A stretch of 64,000 bases of DNA from Hydractinia symbiolongicarpus (lineage: Eukaryota; Cnidaria; Hydrozoa; Anthoathecata; Hydractiniidae). The translations under genes and the position numbers were made by a program. Shown here piece by piece: positions 1 to 13,197 of the stretch. The DNA lies in contig NC_079882.1 of the NCBI RefSeq assembly GCF_029227915.1, positions 7,936,001 to 8,000,000 on the forward strand, given 5' to 3'. Within the stretch, counting starts at the first letter, position 1. Each line of letters starts with the position of its first letter. The notes below the pieces were generated by a model, which worked only from the letters and a program-made list of their open reading frames with translations, was not told the origin of the DNA and ran no database searches.

Positions 1-54
1 CCTTGTGGTTACTTTTTCAGGAGATTTAAGTTCTAATTTTTTTAAAGTTTTTTA

Positions 55-781
55 GGGCCATTTTATGAGACCGGGAAACTCGGTCCACCGAGACATCCCG
101 CATGACCGAGATCTCAGTATTTGCGAAAGAACGCTGAATAATGAAACCGTGTTTATATGGTGCATATTCGTCTGGCCCCGGTTACGACGGGAAACTCGGT
201 CAACCGAGATCCCTGTCAAGTGAGCCGGGATCCCGATTAAACGGGATGGATATTTGTCCATATAAACAGAAAAACTCGGGGGCTAAGTACGGAAAAAGTT
301 TATGTAAGCTTTAGAAGAGCAAATAATTATCACTATTAATGCAAATCAATGGATATATTTGTTTTTGTATCATAGTGTATTTGTAATAAAAAGACAACAA
401 AACCAGGTTTCACTGAAATTATAATTGAGAATGATCAAAATTAACTGTTTCAATCAATTTAAATCCTGTTTCAAGTGTGTGGGAGATAAATAATAGCCCC
501 ATAATATATTTAAATGAATAATATTTAAATTGGTCTGAAATAATTAATAGTGATAACAAAGTTGTTTCAAGCACAACAGTATCGCTATCTTCTTTTTTCT
601 GTTGATAGAAGCCATATTTGTTTACATACTCACCCCGCCACTTTTAATTTCCCGCTAATTTTTCTTCATATAAAACCCGGGATGGAAAATGACAAATTTA
701 CATATAAACCCGATTTGATATTATCCCGCTCTACCGGGAAACTCGATAGGCGAGTTTCCCGGTTCTCATATAAAAAGGCCC
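55..781. mobile_element. PIF/Harbinger-like MITE, 727 bp
   Basis: The ends are inverted repeats: GGGCCATTTTATGAGA then CCGGGAAACTCGG on the left, and the complement, slightly diverged, ending GGCCC on the right. The element is flanked by TTA at 52-54 and 782-784, a 3-bp target duplication typical of PIF/Harbinger. The subterminal CCGGGAAACTCGG motif recurs several times internally near both ends. No credible transposase frame is inside, so it is non-autonomous. Family assignment rests on the TTA duplication and the GGGCC ends only. Confidence 0.75.
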
Positions 782-784
782 TTA

Positions 785-2133
785 GAAGATTTTAGTGTGC
801 GACTTCGGCCACCCTGAGCCTTATCTTCATTTTTTAAACATGTTTTATAAAAAAAAGTGTGTAACCAGAACACCCTGCATTGATTTTTTTATCGCAAACA
901 AAGTATGGTAAGGATATTCTTTCCCCTCCATCAATCGAATGGTTTCCCTTACAAATATTCTCCATTTGTGTAGGTAAGATGTGGCTGCGCTTTGTGCTTT
1001 TTGGTTGATTTAAATTCGTTTGCTCTGGGAAATTCTTTTTCGTCTAAAAAAGCTTCGTGACCGTCAACACCCTCTGATAAAAATAAAAAGGTTCGAATTT
1101 AAGAAAAGAGTTTCTTGCAAACAAAAGAATATCTGCAACATATGTTGTATTGTCAGAAATTGTCGCAGGAAGAAAGTTTCTCTGTTATGCGGTTTTACAA
1201 AAATTGGCGAAGTTAAATTTCCCGAAATATCAAGTTTCTTTTGCAATCCACGAAAATAAATCCCGCGAACTTATTGTGCATGTGTACAAAGTTATAGCGC
1301 TTGTGTGCAGTCCACACAACTCCTATATGAAAAACTCCATGCAAACACAACAAAATCTCATTGCGGTTTAAATCTCATTTCGGTTCCATGTAAAAGTTAC
1401 CCATACAATCATCTTGTTAACTTTGCACTCTTTTTTATAAGAATATACTCTATAAGAATATTTAAGATGAAATTAGAGAAAAAGTTAGAAAATCCTAAGA
1501 ATATGTCTTTAAATGGATTGGAAGCAAAATCAACGCATAATCTTGCATCGATGATACAAAAATGAATAAGAATATTCATGTTGAAAGGAAAAAACAAGAG
1601 AAACTGGTTGTCAATGAACCGATTCTGAAAATAAAGATAAACATATTTCCTAATTTACTTTATTTTAATGCTTTTTGAAAACGCTTTAAGTAAGTTATTT
1701 TTTAAAAGTTGTTATAAGTTTGTGTCCGGTTAATTTCTTGGAATAAGGTAGATGTACATCGTTAGGAATGAAATTTTCTAGTGAGCAATGTTTTCTTTGT
1801 AAGTAATGGCTTAAAATGGTTTCAAAAAACAGGCCCCTAATTTTTTTTTCGTGACCAAACATTAAGCAGGAGGATGGCCTGGGAGAGGCACAAGATTGCA
1901 CAATACGTTTTTGCCGTTGACTATATTTTGCCAACATTTTGGGAGATGCTGATTTCAAGGACCGAAAATATTGCTGTGTCGTTGTTAAGATAGAGTCTTT
2001 TATATTAGGGTTGGAACTGCGCAAAGAGCCCTGGGAACGGGGTTGGTGCACAACAATTTTGTTTACATGCGCAATAGGTTTATGTTTATTTTATTTTCGT
2101 CTCAAAATAAAACGTCATGTAAACGTTGCCTTA
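785..2133. other. Intergenic, with dispersed-repeat fragment
   Basis: No gene is recognisable. Around 965-1095 there is a stretch (GATGTGGCTGCG, then GGTTGATTTAAATTCG) matching a repeat family seen again near 5.4 kb (inverted), 32.1 kb and 38.5 kb. Around 2020-2045 the text resembles a GC-richer repeat (GCCCTGGGAACG). The rest is AT-rich with only short uninformative frames. Confidence 0.5.
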
Positions 2134-2667
2134 AGGCGGTGATACACGATCCGATTAATCGAATTCGATTTGTCGAAATTATATTGAGCATTAATACAAA
2201 AATGAACAGAAATTATATTGAGCATTTTTGATAATTTCCTTTCGATAAAATGTCTTTAGAGAGTGAAGACAGAGTTGAACTCGCTACTGTTACAGTTATT
2301 ATTACAACAACTAAAATTTAAGAAAACATTAGAAACGGAGTGTGTTATTTGTTACTTTTCTGTTAATAAGCTTCATTCACTGATAAAAATATTGTTAATT
2401 TCTGTTTTATCCTTTTTTGACGACATTATGCCTAATGTTTATTTTTTATATAGAAACTCACATTTTTTTGAACGCACATTTGATGTACAGATTTTAAGCA
2501 TTTTAATCGGCTAAAAACATTTCGATTAATCGAAAAAGTTGAACCAGTCCGCCTTTATAAAAATCGAATTAAGCATGCCGAAAGCATACGATTTTTACAT
2601 GATACACCATCCAATTAATCGAATTCGACTAATCGAATTCGATTAATCGGATCGTGTATCACCGCCT
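2134..2667. mobile_element. Harbinger-like MITE, 534 bp
   Basis: Terminal inverted repeats of about 35 bp start AGGCGGTGATACACGATC and run on into a GATTAATCGAATTCGA motif; the right end is the complement. TTA flanks both sides (2131-2133, 2668-2670). The motif ATTAATCGAATTCG is repeated next to the right end, giving a subterminal array. The interior is AT-rich without transposase similarity. The end shares AGGC and ATACACG with the 3.1-kb Harbinger element at 23-26 kb, suggesting related transposases. Confidence 0.8.
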
Positions 2668-3095
2668 TTATTAGAGGCAAAATTAGTACTTTGCCTAACA
2701 TAGCTTTCAGAAATAAATGAGCACTAAGAAAGGGTTAAGATCTTCAGGAAATCGACGGATAAGAAAATAAAAAATCTTTGCGGAACTATTTTTGCGAACT
2801 CAGACCAAGTCCACAAAAAAAAGTCAGCAAATAATTTTTACCCTTGGGTAAATCCGTCGTCGTTCGCTGCGTTAGGAGAAACAGGTAGAAGAGAAAAAGG
2901 TTTACTGGCGTTTGTGGGCAGTACAGGGGAGTAAGAAGTCTTGAGGTATGATAAATTTTTATTATTTTATTTAAGTCTACATCGAATATCACGTATAAAA
3001 AGTTAAAACTACAACAGATGACAATATACAAGACCGTTAAAAAAATGGGGTCCTCTTTCTGTGTCTGGCGTTAGAAAAAGCTACAAAACATTCTC

Positions 3096-3134
3096 GTCCC
3101 CAGAGCTCTTTGAGATTCAAAGAGCTCTGGGGAC
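3096..3134. repeat. Perfect 18-bp palindrome, 3-bp loop
   Basis: The arms 3096-3113 and 3117-3134 are perfect reverse complements (GTCCCCAGAGCTCTTTGA) around the loop GAT. It lies downstream of the Boule-like gene's 3' end. Function is unknown; it could be a transposon relic or a structured RNA. Confidence 0.9.
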
Positions 3135-3207
3135 AAGTAGTTTTGAGAAACGACTAATAACTACAACATTTTTACAAAATACGACAAGTAAAAATCGGAT
3201 ATAAAAC

Positions 3208-3213
3208 TTTATT
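3208..3213 (-). terminator. Candidate poly(A) signal of the Boule-like gene
   Basis: AATAAA on the minus strand, about 135 bp past the stop codon at 3347-3349. It is the first canonical hexamer I see downstream of the stop. Confidence 0.5.
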
Positions 3214-3346
3214 ACAAAATAATTATTTTCTAGCCTACGAAAAAATATATCTCAAAAACATTGTACACAGGTTGAACAATGTGGGTTAATTAGCTGACAT
3301 GTATTAACATCACGTGCACAAGTTTCTCTATGGAAATCGACAAAAG

Positions 3347-4461
3347 TTAATAATGGTAACCGTAGAATGGTGGGCGGTAAACAACGGGCGGATTATTAAA
3401 AAACATTTGAGGTTGTATTGGCGAAAAAGTAGGAGGCGGACTCGGTTGTTCATTCTTCGTCACGGAATGCGCGCTTGAGGGGATCGGATGCTGAACTACA
3501 ACCACAGTTTCCCCTGGAGCATCAGGTGTCTAAAACAAAGTTATTTATCGGTGTTTTAACAGCTCCTGTTTCGCGCAAAAATATGAACACTTTGATTCCA
3601 CACCATGGCAAGGAATTATTAAATACCTGTTTTCTAACTGCGGGTCCGATATTTAATTTCTTTCCCTGAAAAAATAGTTGTCCTTGTTTGATCACATTTT
3701 CGACGTCCGTTTTTCCACTGAATGTAACGAAACCATATCTAAAATCCAAGTTACATTTTTAGGCCCGAAAAAAGCATTATAGGGATTTGCTAACATAAAC
3801 TTTCGCGAATCGATGCTCCTGGAAAATGTTTTCGGGGACTGATGGAACATTATTTGTGCATTTTGAAAATAAAAACATGCGGCCGGTTGTAAAATTAAGA
3901 CGAGTAAAAAAATCCAATTTTACAGGAGATTTGAGGAGACTTTCAAAACTGAGGAGTTTTGAGGGGAAACCACCGTGGTAAATATGCATTTATTTTTTTT
4001 CTTTAATATTTTACTGTTCCCCAAATCTTTATCTTTTATTTCCTTTTGCTATTAAAGTTTTATTCTTGAAAAAATCAAAATTGTTTCACACAAAAAATGT
4101 GCTGAAAGAATCACTAAAGAACTCACCCCTTCGAAGCACCGTGCTTATTCATAATAATCTTTGCATCAATTACAGTTCCAAAAAATTCAAAGAAGTCAGC
4201 TAATTCTTTAGCCTCCGCCTAAGGTGTAATGAAAACATCACAACAACAAAAATTAAGTTAGCTAGTCCATCGCTCTTTTAATACAGCCACGAACACACTT
4301 ACAAATTTCGATAATCCTCCAACAAATAGGCGGTTAGGAAACTTCATTCCATATATATAAATTGAATGATCCTAAAATATTATTTAAAAGCAAAAAGAAA
4401 TAAAAAAAAGTATATCAACTTCAAAAAAAAAAAAATCGTCTTTTTATCAAACCCTTACCAT
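3347..4461 (-). CDS. boule-like: Boule/DAZ-family RNA-binding protein, five exons, 152 aa
   Basis: Exons (minus): 4459-4461, 4303-4371, 4127-4218, 3627-3738, 3347-3529; total 459 nt, all phases consistent with GT-AG junctions. One RRM occupies about residues 10-90: RNP2 is LFVGGL, RNP1 is KGYGFVTF, and the domain ends KKLNIGPAVRKQ, close to the DAZL/Boule ending. The roughly 60-residue C-terminus is rich in Pro and Tyr and has no recognisable DAZ repeat. Family members bind 3'UTRs and promote translation in germ cells; that role here is inferred. The start codon is the last triplet of its exon and is preceded in frame by TAA, which fixes the start. A different RRM family (e.g. RBM24/38-like) is less likely because of the KKLNIGPAVRKQ ending. 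Confidence 0.88.
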
Positions 4462-6113
4462 GATGCTTTCGGTATAGCTATGTATGTCTGCAGAAAAGTC
4501 TTGTGCCACGAGCCGTAATTTTCGACCTTAGCTACACGTGCCGTCAGTTTATGAACGAACACTCTCTGTCACAGGTACTTTAATTTCTACAAAATAACAA
4601 CAACAAACACGTAGATGTACAGGTGGTTATATAATCTCCCGCTGCAAACCCGTTCCAAGGTGTCAATAGTTCAAAAGTGTAAAGAGGAAGAAAATCTGGG
4701 AACTTTTGTGATAGCTTTAAAGTGGGAGGGCCATTATATATTTGCTTGTACTTCTACATGAAGATGTTTTGTGTAATCGTTGGTGAAAGCAAAGGGCAAA
4801 AAAATTCTAAAGAAAACAAACATAAAAACAAAACAAAACAGAAATGTGTAAATGATTTTAAAACTGGCCTTACCTGCATAAACTTGCATTTTTAAAGACT
4901 CTCAGCTTGTAAATAATAAATAAAAAACTTCGAATTGAATTTCGAACATAATTTTAATTTAGAATTCATAGCCACTTCGTTACCAGGATCTTCTCGAATC
5001 AAGTCTGATGATTCCCCCCCCCCTTCTCGCTATCGAGCGTGTGTGGTGTGTGTAAGAAACTTAAGTTGCTAAAAAATTTGTTTTTAACATGGCGTGTTCT
5101 TTTCCTCATAAGTTTAGTTTAAATTGTTGTACTTTGTAATTCTTATAAAAAAAATGTATGTCCGCTAGGAACGAGGTTGTGCATTTAAAATCCGGAACTT
5201 GTGACAGGATGTCTGCCAAACCTTGAAAACCTTCAAAACCTTTGAATATAAATACTTTAAAAAAAATGTTTAGCCTAGCTAACTAAGACTTCTTCGAGGA
5301 TAATAAAATGAGTTTTTACTATCCATCCCATACAAAAGCTTAGACGCAAACGAATGTGTCAGAGGAAATCCTTAATTCGAATAACCGATAACAGAGCAGA
5401 CCCTGAATTAAAATCAACCATTGAGCATAAAGCCAGTGTGGCCACATCTTACCCTCGCAAATAATTAAGGAATTGATCATGTTTGTTCAGGGTGAGTGAG
5501 AACCATTATCGTTTAAAAAAGAAGAAAAAAGGAGAAAGGAATTCTCGCGATGATATGATGATGTGCGTGCGCAAAGAAAAATAGAAGCGCGGTCACTATT
5601 CTGACCGCAGGAAATTCGTTTGCGACCTAGTGTAATTTTTCCCACCTCGACTATTCCGACTTCTCTACAGGGTCTCCTGGCTAAGAAACATTTGTAACAA
5701 AATTTCCGACAGATTTTCTTCTTCTAAACTTTTTAAAAAGAACGTCTGGGGTTGGTTGTTTTTGTTTGGCACACGTCGAGACATTGATCTCGATATACTA
5801 TATTTATTTCTCGGTCTTTGTATATTAAATTGTCTAGACATGAGGTTACTGTATGTAGAAAGCATGACAAATTTCTCGTCCTCAGACCTCTTTGAAAAGA
5901 CTGTTGCAAGGAGGTGGACAATTTCAGTAATATTTTTCTGGAACAAATTAAGTACGAAAAACACTTTTGCGAAATTTTTTACGAAATCTTAGTCCAAAAT
6001 TCAATAGTCAGAAATACGACAAGCACAAACTATTTCTTCTCGCGTTACTAGAGCCTCTCACCGTCAGAGATATCAAATAACAGAGTTCCCACACCTCCTT
6101 ATGACTCCTTAAA
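4462..6113. other. Intergenic; inverted copy of a dispersed repeat at ~5330-5650
   Basis: Immediately upstream of the Boule-like start lies its probable 5' untranslated exon. From about 5330 to 5650 the sequence is an inverted copy of the repeat at 31.9-32.3 kb: shared blocks include GACCGCAGGAAATTCGTTTG and ATCAACCA(A/T)TGAGCATAAAG. No coding gene is supported. Confidence 0.5.
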
Positions 6114-6471
6114 CAGGGGCGGCGCCACAATTTCCAAAGTGAGGGGGGCTTAGGCATTAGGGGGAATTTTGAGATTTTAGTGACAATCAAAAACCGAAGA
6201 GAGTTGCTGAAACAGTTGGGGTCAAGGAGGCGCTGTAAATCCCCTGGCAGGTCCAGCGCATTTTTAGAGTCATAAAACACGTAAAACAGCTATATTTAGT
6301 GAGATACAGCCCTGTAGGTTCTTTGGTTGGTTAACATCAATGTTCACGCAATGATAGAGAAACTTATTGGCAGAAAAGAGAAAAATTATTACTTAGCAAA
6401 AAAGTGGGGGGGGGGGGGCTGAAGTCCCATCCCCAGCCCACCCCCCCCCCCCTCTAGTGGCGCCGCCCTTG
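6114..6471. mobile_element. hAT-like MITE, 358 bp
   Basis: The ends are CAGGGGCGGCGCCAC and its near complement GTGGCGCCGCCCTTG. CAGGGGCGG is a common hAT-type terminus. TTAAA flanks both sides (6109-6113, 6472-6476), shorter than the usual 8-bp hAT duplication. Poly-G at ~6406-6418 and poly-C at ~6439-6452 lie inside and could pair. No transposase is encoded. Confidence 0.65.
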
Positions 6472-7887
6472 TTAAATCTCCTCAATTTTTTTTGTTGGTT
6501 TTCGACTTTAGTGACTTCCCCGAAAGTCGATCTGATGGCGGCAAAAAACAAAAATGGCTATTTTTCCGGCACGTATGGAATTTACAGACTCGAACATATA
6601 GATATATCTAGAATTTTTATCTTCTCCAGCTTTGGTCATGTTTTCATCCAGAATGAGTCTTGCTGAAATATTTCTTTGTAATATACTCTCCAAAAAAAAT
6701 ATTGAACCAGCGAGCAAAGGTCTATTTATTGTGCAAAACGCGTTTGCCGGATTTTTAATGTGTGCGGGATATAAGGAATGTGAGCATTTTAACCGGTTTG
6801 TAGCCCTTCAAGGTTTCTTTTCAAATCTCCTTAAAAAGCTATATTCAGCAGAACTAATTAATTATTCATGAATTTTAATTTAAAGAGGAACTGTTGAGGC
6901 TGAATATTTTTGGTGAAAGATAATGTATTATAGCTATAAAATCGTGACAAGTGTGTTATAAAAGAAAAGTTACCTTTCGTAACTGATTATGTGAAATAAT
7001 TTCCTGCCACCTTTAAAGATATTTTCCAAGCTGTTTTTTAGAGAAAAAGAGAAAATAGATAAATGTTCAGCCTTGCCGTTGTTCTTATTTTGTTTTTATT
7101 GTTCAATAATTTTCAGGTTTATTGTTTTTCTTTTAAAATTGTTCTTATAGAGAAATGAAGTTTATGTAGGTTAAGTTAGCTATCATTTACAGTTTCAATA
7201 ATAATCAAAATTATTTTAAAATTTTAGAATATTCAGTGATTTAGTTCCCCCATAACACTCAGTCTTCTTTAAAGTTTAGATTATTGCTAATGGCGGAAAT
7301 CTTTAAGCCACAGTGCTTCTTGTTGTGTTTGTATTTGAAGCAAAGTTTCTTAGTATCTTTTGTATAAAAATATTGAGATGCCAGTCTGTGTGTTCCTTCA
7401 GTTTTACAAGTGCAAGTTTTTCTCCTCATATCTCCTCAATTTTGTTAACAAAAATTCTCAAAAATCGCAAAGATCTCCTCAAAAAGTCCTCAAATCTTCA
7501 TAAATTTTGTTTTGAAGAAAGAGTGGGAACCCTGAAGAAGAGATTTGTACTCGAATAGCCTTTGTTTGGTTTATCGAGAGCAAGTAAAGCTATAAATTAG
7601 CTCTCCATTACTATCAGTGCAGAAGAATCGTAAAACGTACTTATATAGTGGCTGCATTAAACCCAAAAATTCCTGAAACTCCCTAAAATTTTATCGTTGT
7701 AGCTACCCTAAAATTTCTGTGAAAAAATTGCCCACATATGGGTGTTGCATCAAAATCAGTACAAATTATAAAATCCGTCCCGAGGCTGGCTTTTCTTTTT
7801 TTTCTGCCTTTTTTTAGCCTGATTTGTTTTTATTTTGTTGATAGAACACAACTTTAGAATTCATTTTTTATTAATGAATTTTTCCGT
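6472..7887. other. No gene seen; CTCCTCAAA-rich repeat
   Basis: AT-rich. Around 7420-7495 the motif CTCCTCAAA(A/T) recurs; the complementary form GAGGAGATTTGAGGAG is at 3920-3975, and the block AGTGGGAACCCT near 7520 is an inverted match of GGTTCCCAC-like text near 6085. These look like parts of a degenerate repeat interrupted by the hAT-like MITE. No gene is supported. Confidence 0.4.
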
Positions 7888-8040
7888 ACAAAGTGTTTCC
7901 AGCTTGCTCACTAGTTGGTTTCCCATAATGTACTGATGTTTTCATCTCATACAAAGTGGTCCCAGCTTGCTCACTGGTTGACTCCCCATAATATATTGTT
8001 GTTTCTATTTTGTTTAAAGTGGTTCCAGCTTGCTCACTAG
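7888..8040. repeat. Tandem repeat, three ~63-bp units
   Basis: The phrase CCAGCTTGCTCACTAG (one copy CTGG) occurs at about 7899, 7961 and 8024, each preceded by AAAGTG; the first two are followed by CCCATAAT. The array abuts the inverted repeat next to the DIRS element. Confidence 0.8.
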
Positions 8041-8058
8041 TAATGAGAAATATTAAAT

Positions 8059-8321
8059 TGAAGGATTAATCGAGTACTTACGTATGATGATTGATCCAGA
8101 TTTTATTTTCCAAATCTTCTGCGTAAGCATGAGGGTGAGAGCGAAGCTCGATATCCCAAAATCCTACTTTGAAGACAGAACGTGACTCGCTGGCCGAGTG
8201 TACCTGCTAAGCCAAAAAGGCATAGGGCAGGGAGGGCAGGGCACCCTGATGCTTACGCAGAAGATTTGGAAAATAAAATCTGAATCAATCATCATACGTA
8301 AGTACTCGATTAATCCTTCAA
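8059..8321. repeat. Long inverted repeat with DIRS-terminus-like arms
   Basis: Arms 8059-8130 and 8249-8321 are nearly perfect reverse complements (about 72 bp) separated by a loop of ~118 bp. The inner part of each arm (AAATCTTCTGCGTAAGCAT) resembles the DIRS terminal repeat that starts at 8321 (CAATCTTCTGCGCAAGCAG). The outer parts are not part of that terminus, so the structure is an inverted duplication including flanking sequence rather than a simple pair of element ends. Confidence 0.85.
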
Positions 8322-8517
8322 TTTTATTTCCCAATCTTCTGCGCAAGCAGAGTATGAGACTTCAAAGCATAAACGCGGCCAGCGAGTGTGGTGAAAAAAA
8401 AACAAAAGGGTGAGAAGGATAAGATAAAGAAAATTTGAATAACTGAGCAAACTTCTTTAACAATATAATGTTACAATCAGTATGTAAATGTTAAAAAAAA
8501 ACAAAAAAAAACGCAAA

Positions 8518-9735
8518 CTAAGATTCATGACTTGTCGCTTCCATAACTGAGTCCAAGAGCGAGGCACCAAGATCATGAAGACTTGTCACACTACCAATAA
8601 CATCTCTACAATAATAACGATAAAAGGTAGAATCCCTACTCCAAGGGCCATACTTTAAAATGACATCTAGAGGTACCTCGGTAATTTTTGCTTTACTCCC
8701 AGAGGCTGAACGACAGCTGCCTGGAGAAAAAAAACACTGGTATCAATACCGACCGAGGTCATAGCTGATTTTATCCATCTTGATAGTGTATCCTTCGAGG
8801 CAGCATGATGAGGTTTCCCAAAAGTTACAAAAAGCGGAGCAATTTCCTTAAATATCAATTGCTCTCTTTTTGATAGGTGGTGGTACATTGGAGTGAGCAT
8901 AAATCTGGGTCAGAAGGGAATGCCCTGTACATCAAGGTCCTATCAGTCTTTTTAGGCCGTGTTGTTTTAAGCAAGCCAGGTAAGTGACATAACATCACAT
9001 CGTCTGTCAAATCTATATACGGAACAGATATATTATGGATACTGTGAACTTTTTGACCTGCTAAAATAGTAAGGAGACAAGCCAGCTTGATGTTAATATC
9101 CTTAAAGGATAAATCTTTGTTAGGACTAAGAGACTTGAAATAAGTCAAAAGAACATTTGTATCCCATATTAAAGAGTATTTGGGGGTACTTGGTCTTATA
9201 TTAAAAACTCCTTTTATAAAACGGTTTATCAATGGATGCTCTGAAAGGGAACTGTAACCACTGATTGAAACAACTGAAGCAATAGCACTTCTAGTTGTAC
9301 ATAAAACACTATATCCAGACCCACCTTTGAATAATTCAGTAAGGTGTATTAACACATCTTTCACATGTGGATGATAGGGATCAATCGACCTCCCAGTGCA
9401 ATATTGTATCCATCGTCTGATTGGACCCGAGTATTGTTTCTGGGTACCTTCTCTCCATGATGCTGCAATGATATCGACAGTGTCTGCTGGAAGCTCTTTA
9501 CCTTGTAACGATTCCCGGAGACAGGGAGCATGAGCAGCGACAAGGTTTGGTGTAGAGGATGTTGTCTTTTTGTTCCCGGTAGAAACAATAATCTAGATGA
9601 AGGAGGAAATAACACAGGTGTCCTGTATAACATATTAATTGCTTGAGGAAACCAAGGCTGCGAAGACATGAAAGGTACTACAAGAATGCCTGTGGCTTGA
9701 TCTATATTTATCTTTGCAAGAACTTTTCCAATCAA
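8518..9735 (-). pseudogene. DIRS tyrosine recombinase, frameshifted
   Basis: Minus-strand frames at 9735-9361, 9364-8855 and 8900-8667, then a further shift down to the stop at 8518-8520, together read as the end of RNase H followed by a phage-integrase-like recombinase. Recognisable pieces: KINIDQATGILVVPF, LLTYFKSLSPNKDLSF, SKDTLSRWIKSAM and, after the last shift, GPWSRDSTFYRYYCRDV holding the C-terminal tyrosine region. The usual HSTR-type block reads PGSCRSAS, so the catalytic His is gone. At least three frame breaks make it inactive. Confidence 0.8.
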
Positions 9736-9761
9736 ATTAAATGGTGGGAAGGCATAAAAGT

Positions 9762-10511
9762 TTAAATTCGACCAGGCTCTGGATCAGGTCTTAGAGAAAA
9801 ATAATCCTCACATTTTGCATTGAGTCTGGATGCAAAAAGGTCAATATCAAATTTCCAAAAAATGTCGGAAATTATGTTAAATTGTTTTACATTCACGTTT
9901 TCTAGTCTGCCTTTCAATTTTTCATTGGTAAGTTTCTTCGACCACATGAGTTTAGCCATAGATGCTAAAGGTGGAGCTACTTCTGTGCCAAAGGAGTCTT
10001 CATCGTTATACTCTTTGATGAGGTCAGACCAGACATCTTGGTCTGGGTCCTCTAACTGGTTTTCTTCTTGCCCCAGCATTTCATTCATTAAACCATCATA
10101 CAATTGGTTGGATGCTGATGTACTTATGGCATCAACATCTTTTTTACTAGGCCTCCTAGTAGAAGAACTAGATTCTACATGACTGGGGCAAGTTTCTGCT
10201 AATGAAGACCTGGATCTTTTCCTTCCTCTAGGGTGATCTACAGATATGAAAGCATTTGCTTCATTTTGTTTATCTGCACCATGACTTAGACCAGGAGAAT
10301 TGTCTCCACTGCGGTCCACATGGAAGTTATTGTCATTGTTTAAAACATCGGCTCGGAGGCTGTTCAATGAAGTAGAAAATTTTTCTCCTAGGGCTGTGAT
10401 TGCTTCCAGCGGCTGTTGTTGCATGGCTGAAAGGAGCTTAGTTAAAAAATCCATTGGAGTTTCTAACACTATGGGTTCACCACCTTCTTTTGGAGCTGAG
10501 GTGTCTGCCAT
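9762..10511 (-). pseudogene. DIRS gag-like ORF fused to RNase H tail, 249 aa
   Basis: Residues 1-~220 look like a DIRS gag: acidic, Ser-rich, with the conserved-looking block APPLASMAKLMWSKKL. It then runs without a stop into IDLFASRLNAKCEDYFSLRP, the junction text normally found in the RNase H region just before the recombinase. The frame is open, so a deletion removed the reverse transcriptase in phase. Ends at 9762, followed by the recombinase frames. Confidence 0.75.
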
Positions 10512-10986
10512 TTTGATTGCAGCTCACCATAAATTTTAGATCTATAGCAATAAGTAAATAAATAAAATTATATAAGAGAAGGAATAAATATAATTCTCTA
10601 CTACTTATGGAAAAATAATAAAATATAGCTAGCTAGAAAAAGAATTAAAAACGGGTTAGCATAGCTGAAGTTTACCAATCGCAAACATCAACAAATCGCA
10701 CACGTCCGTCACCTTCAGTAAGATTTGGGAAATGAACTGCTGAAGATTTTGGGTTATCGAGCTTCGCGCTCATACTCTGCTTGCGCAGAAGATTGGGAAA
10801 TAAAATTAAAATTGTTGTTTAAACTTAGATTACTCTCGAGGGTTTAAAAACGCAGAAAATATCAAAATCGACAGAAATTAACCCAAAAGGAAAATTAAAA
10901 CGTTTGTTAGATACCTAAATTTAAATTTAAATACTGGGCGCGTATTTTTGGTGGTTGGATGATAAAAATAGGCATTCACATCTGTC

Positions 10987-13075
<2,089 letters not shown>

Positions 13076-13197
13076 CAACTTTTTAAGTAAAGAGCGGTTT
13101 TTTAACGATTTGGTTCGTGATTTTGGTTTTTATATTCACCAGCGAGGCTTAGTTAAACTGTAATTAGTAGTTTACCTTAGAAATGTTGTGAGCGTTA

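Larger units (their letters stand above)
8321..10806 (-). mobile_element. DIRS-type tyrosine-recombinase retroelement, internally deleted
   Basis: Inverted terminal repeats of 38 bp (8321-8358 and 10769-10806, core CCCAATCTTCTGCGCAAGCA) bound a minus-strand coding region. Order: a gag-like ORF fused to the end of an RNase H domain (10511-9762), then RNase H remainder and a tyrosine recombinase (9735-8518). Inverted termini with a tyrosine recombinase are diagnostic of DIRS elements. The reverse transcriptase, expected between gag and RNase H, is absent, so this copy is about half the usual length and cannot be autonomous. Confidence 0.85.
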
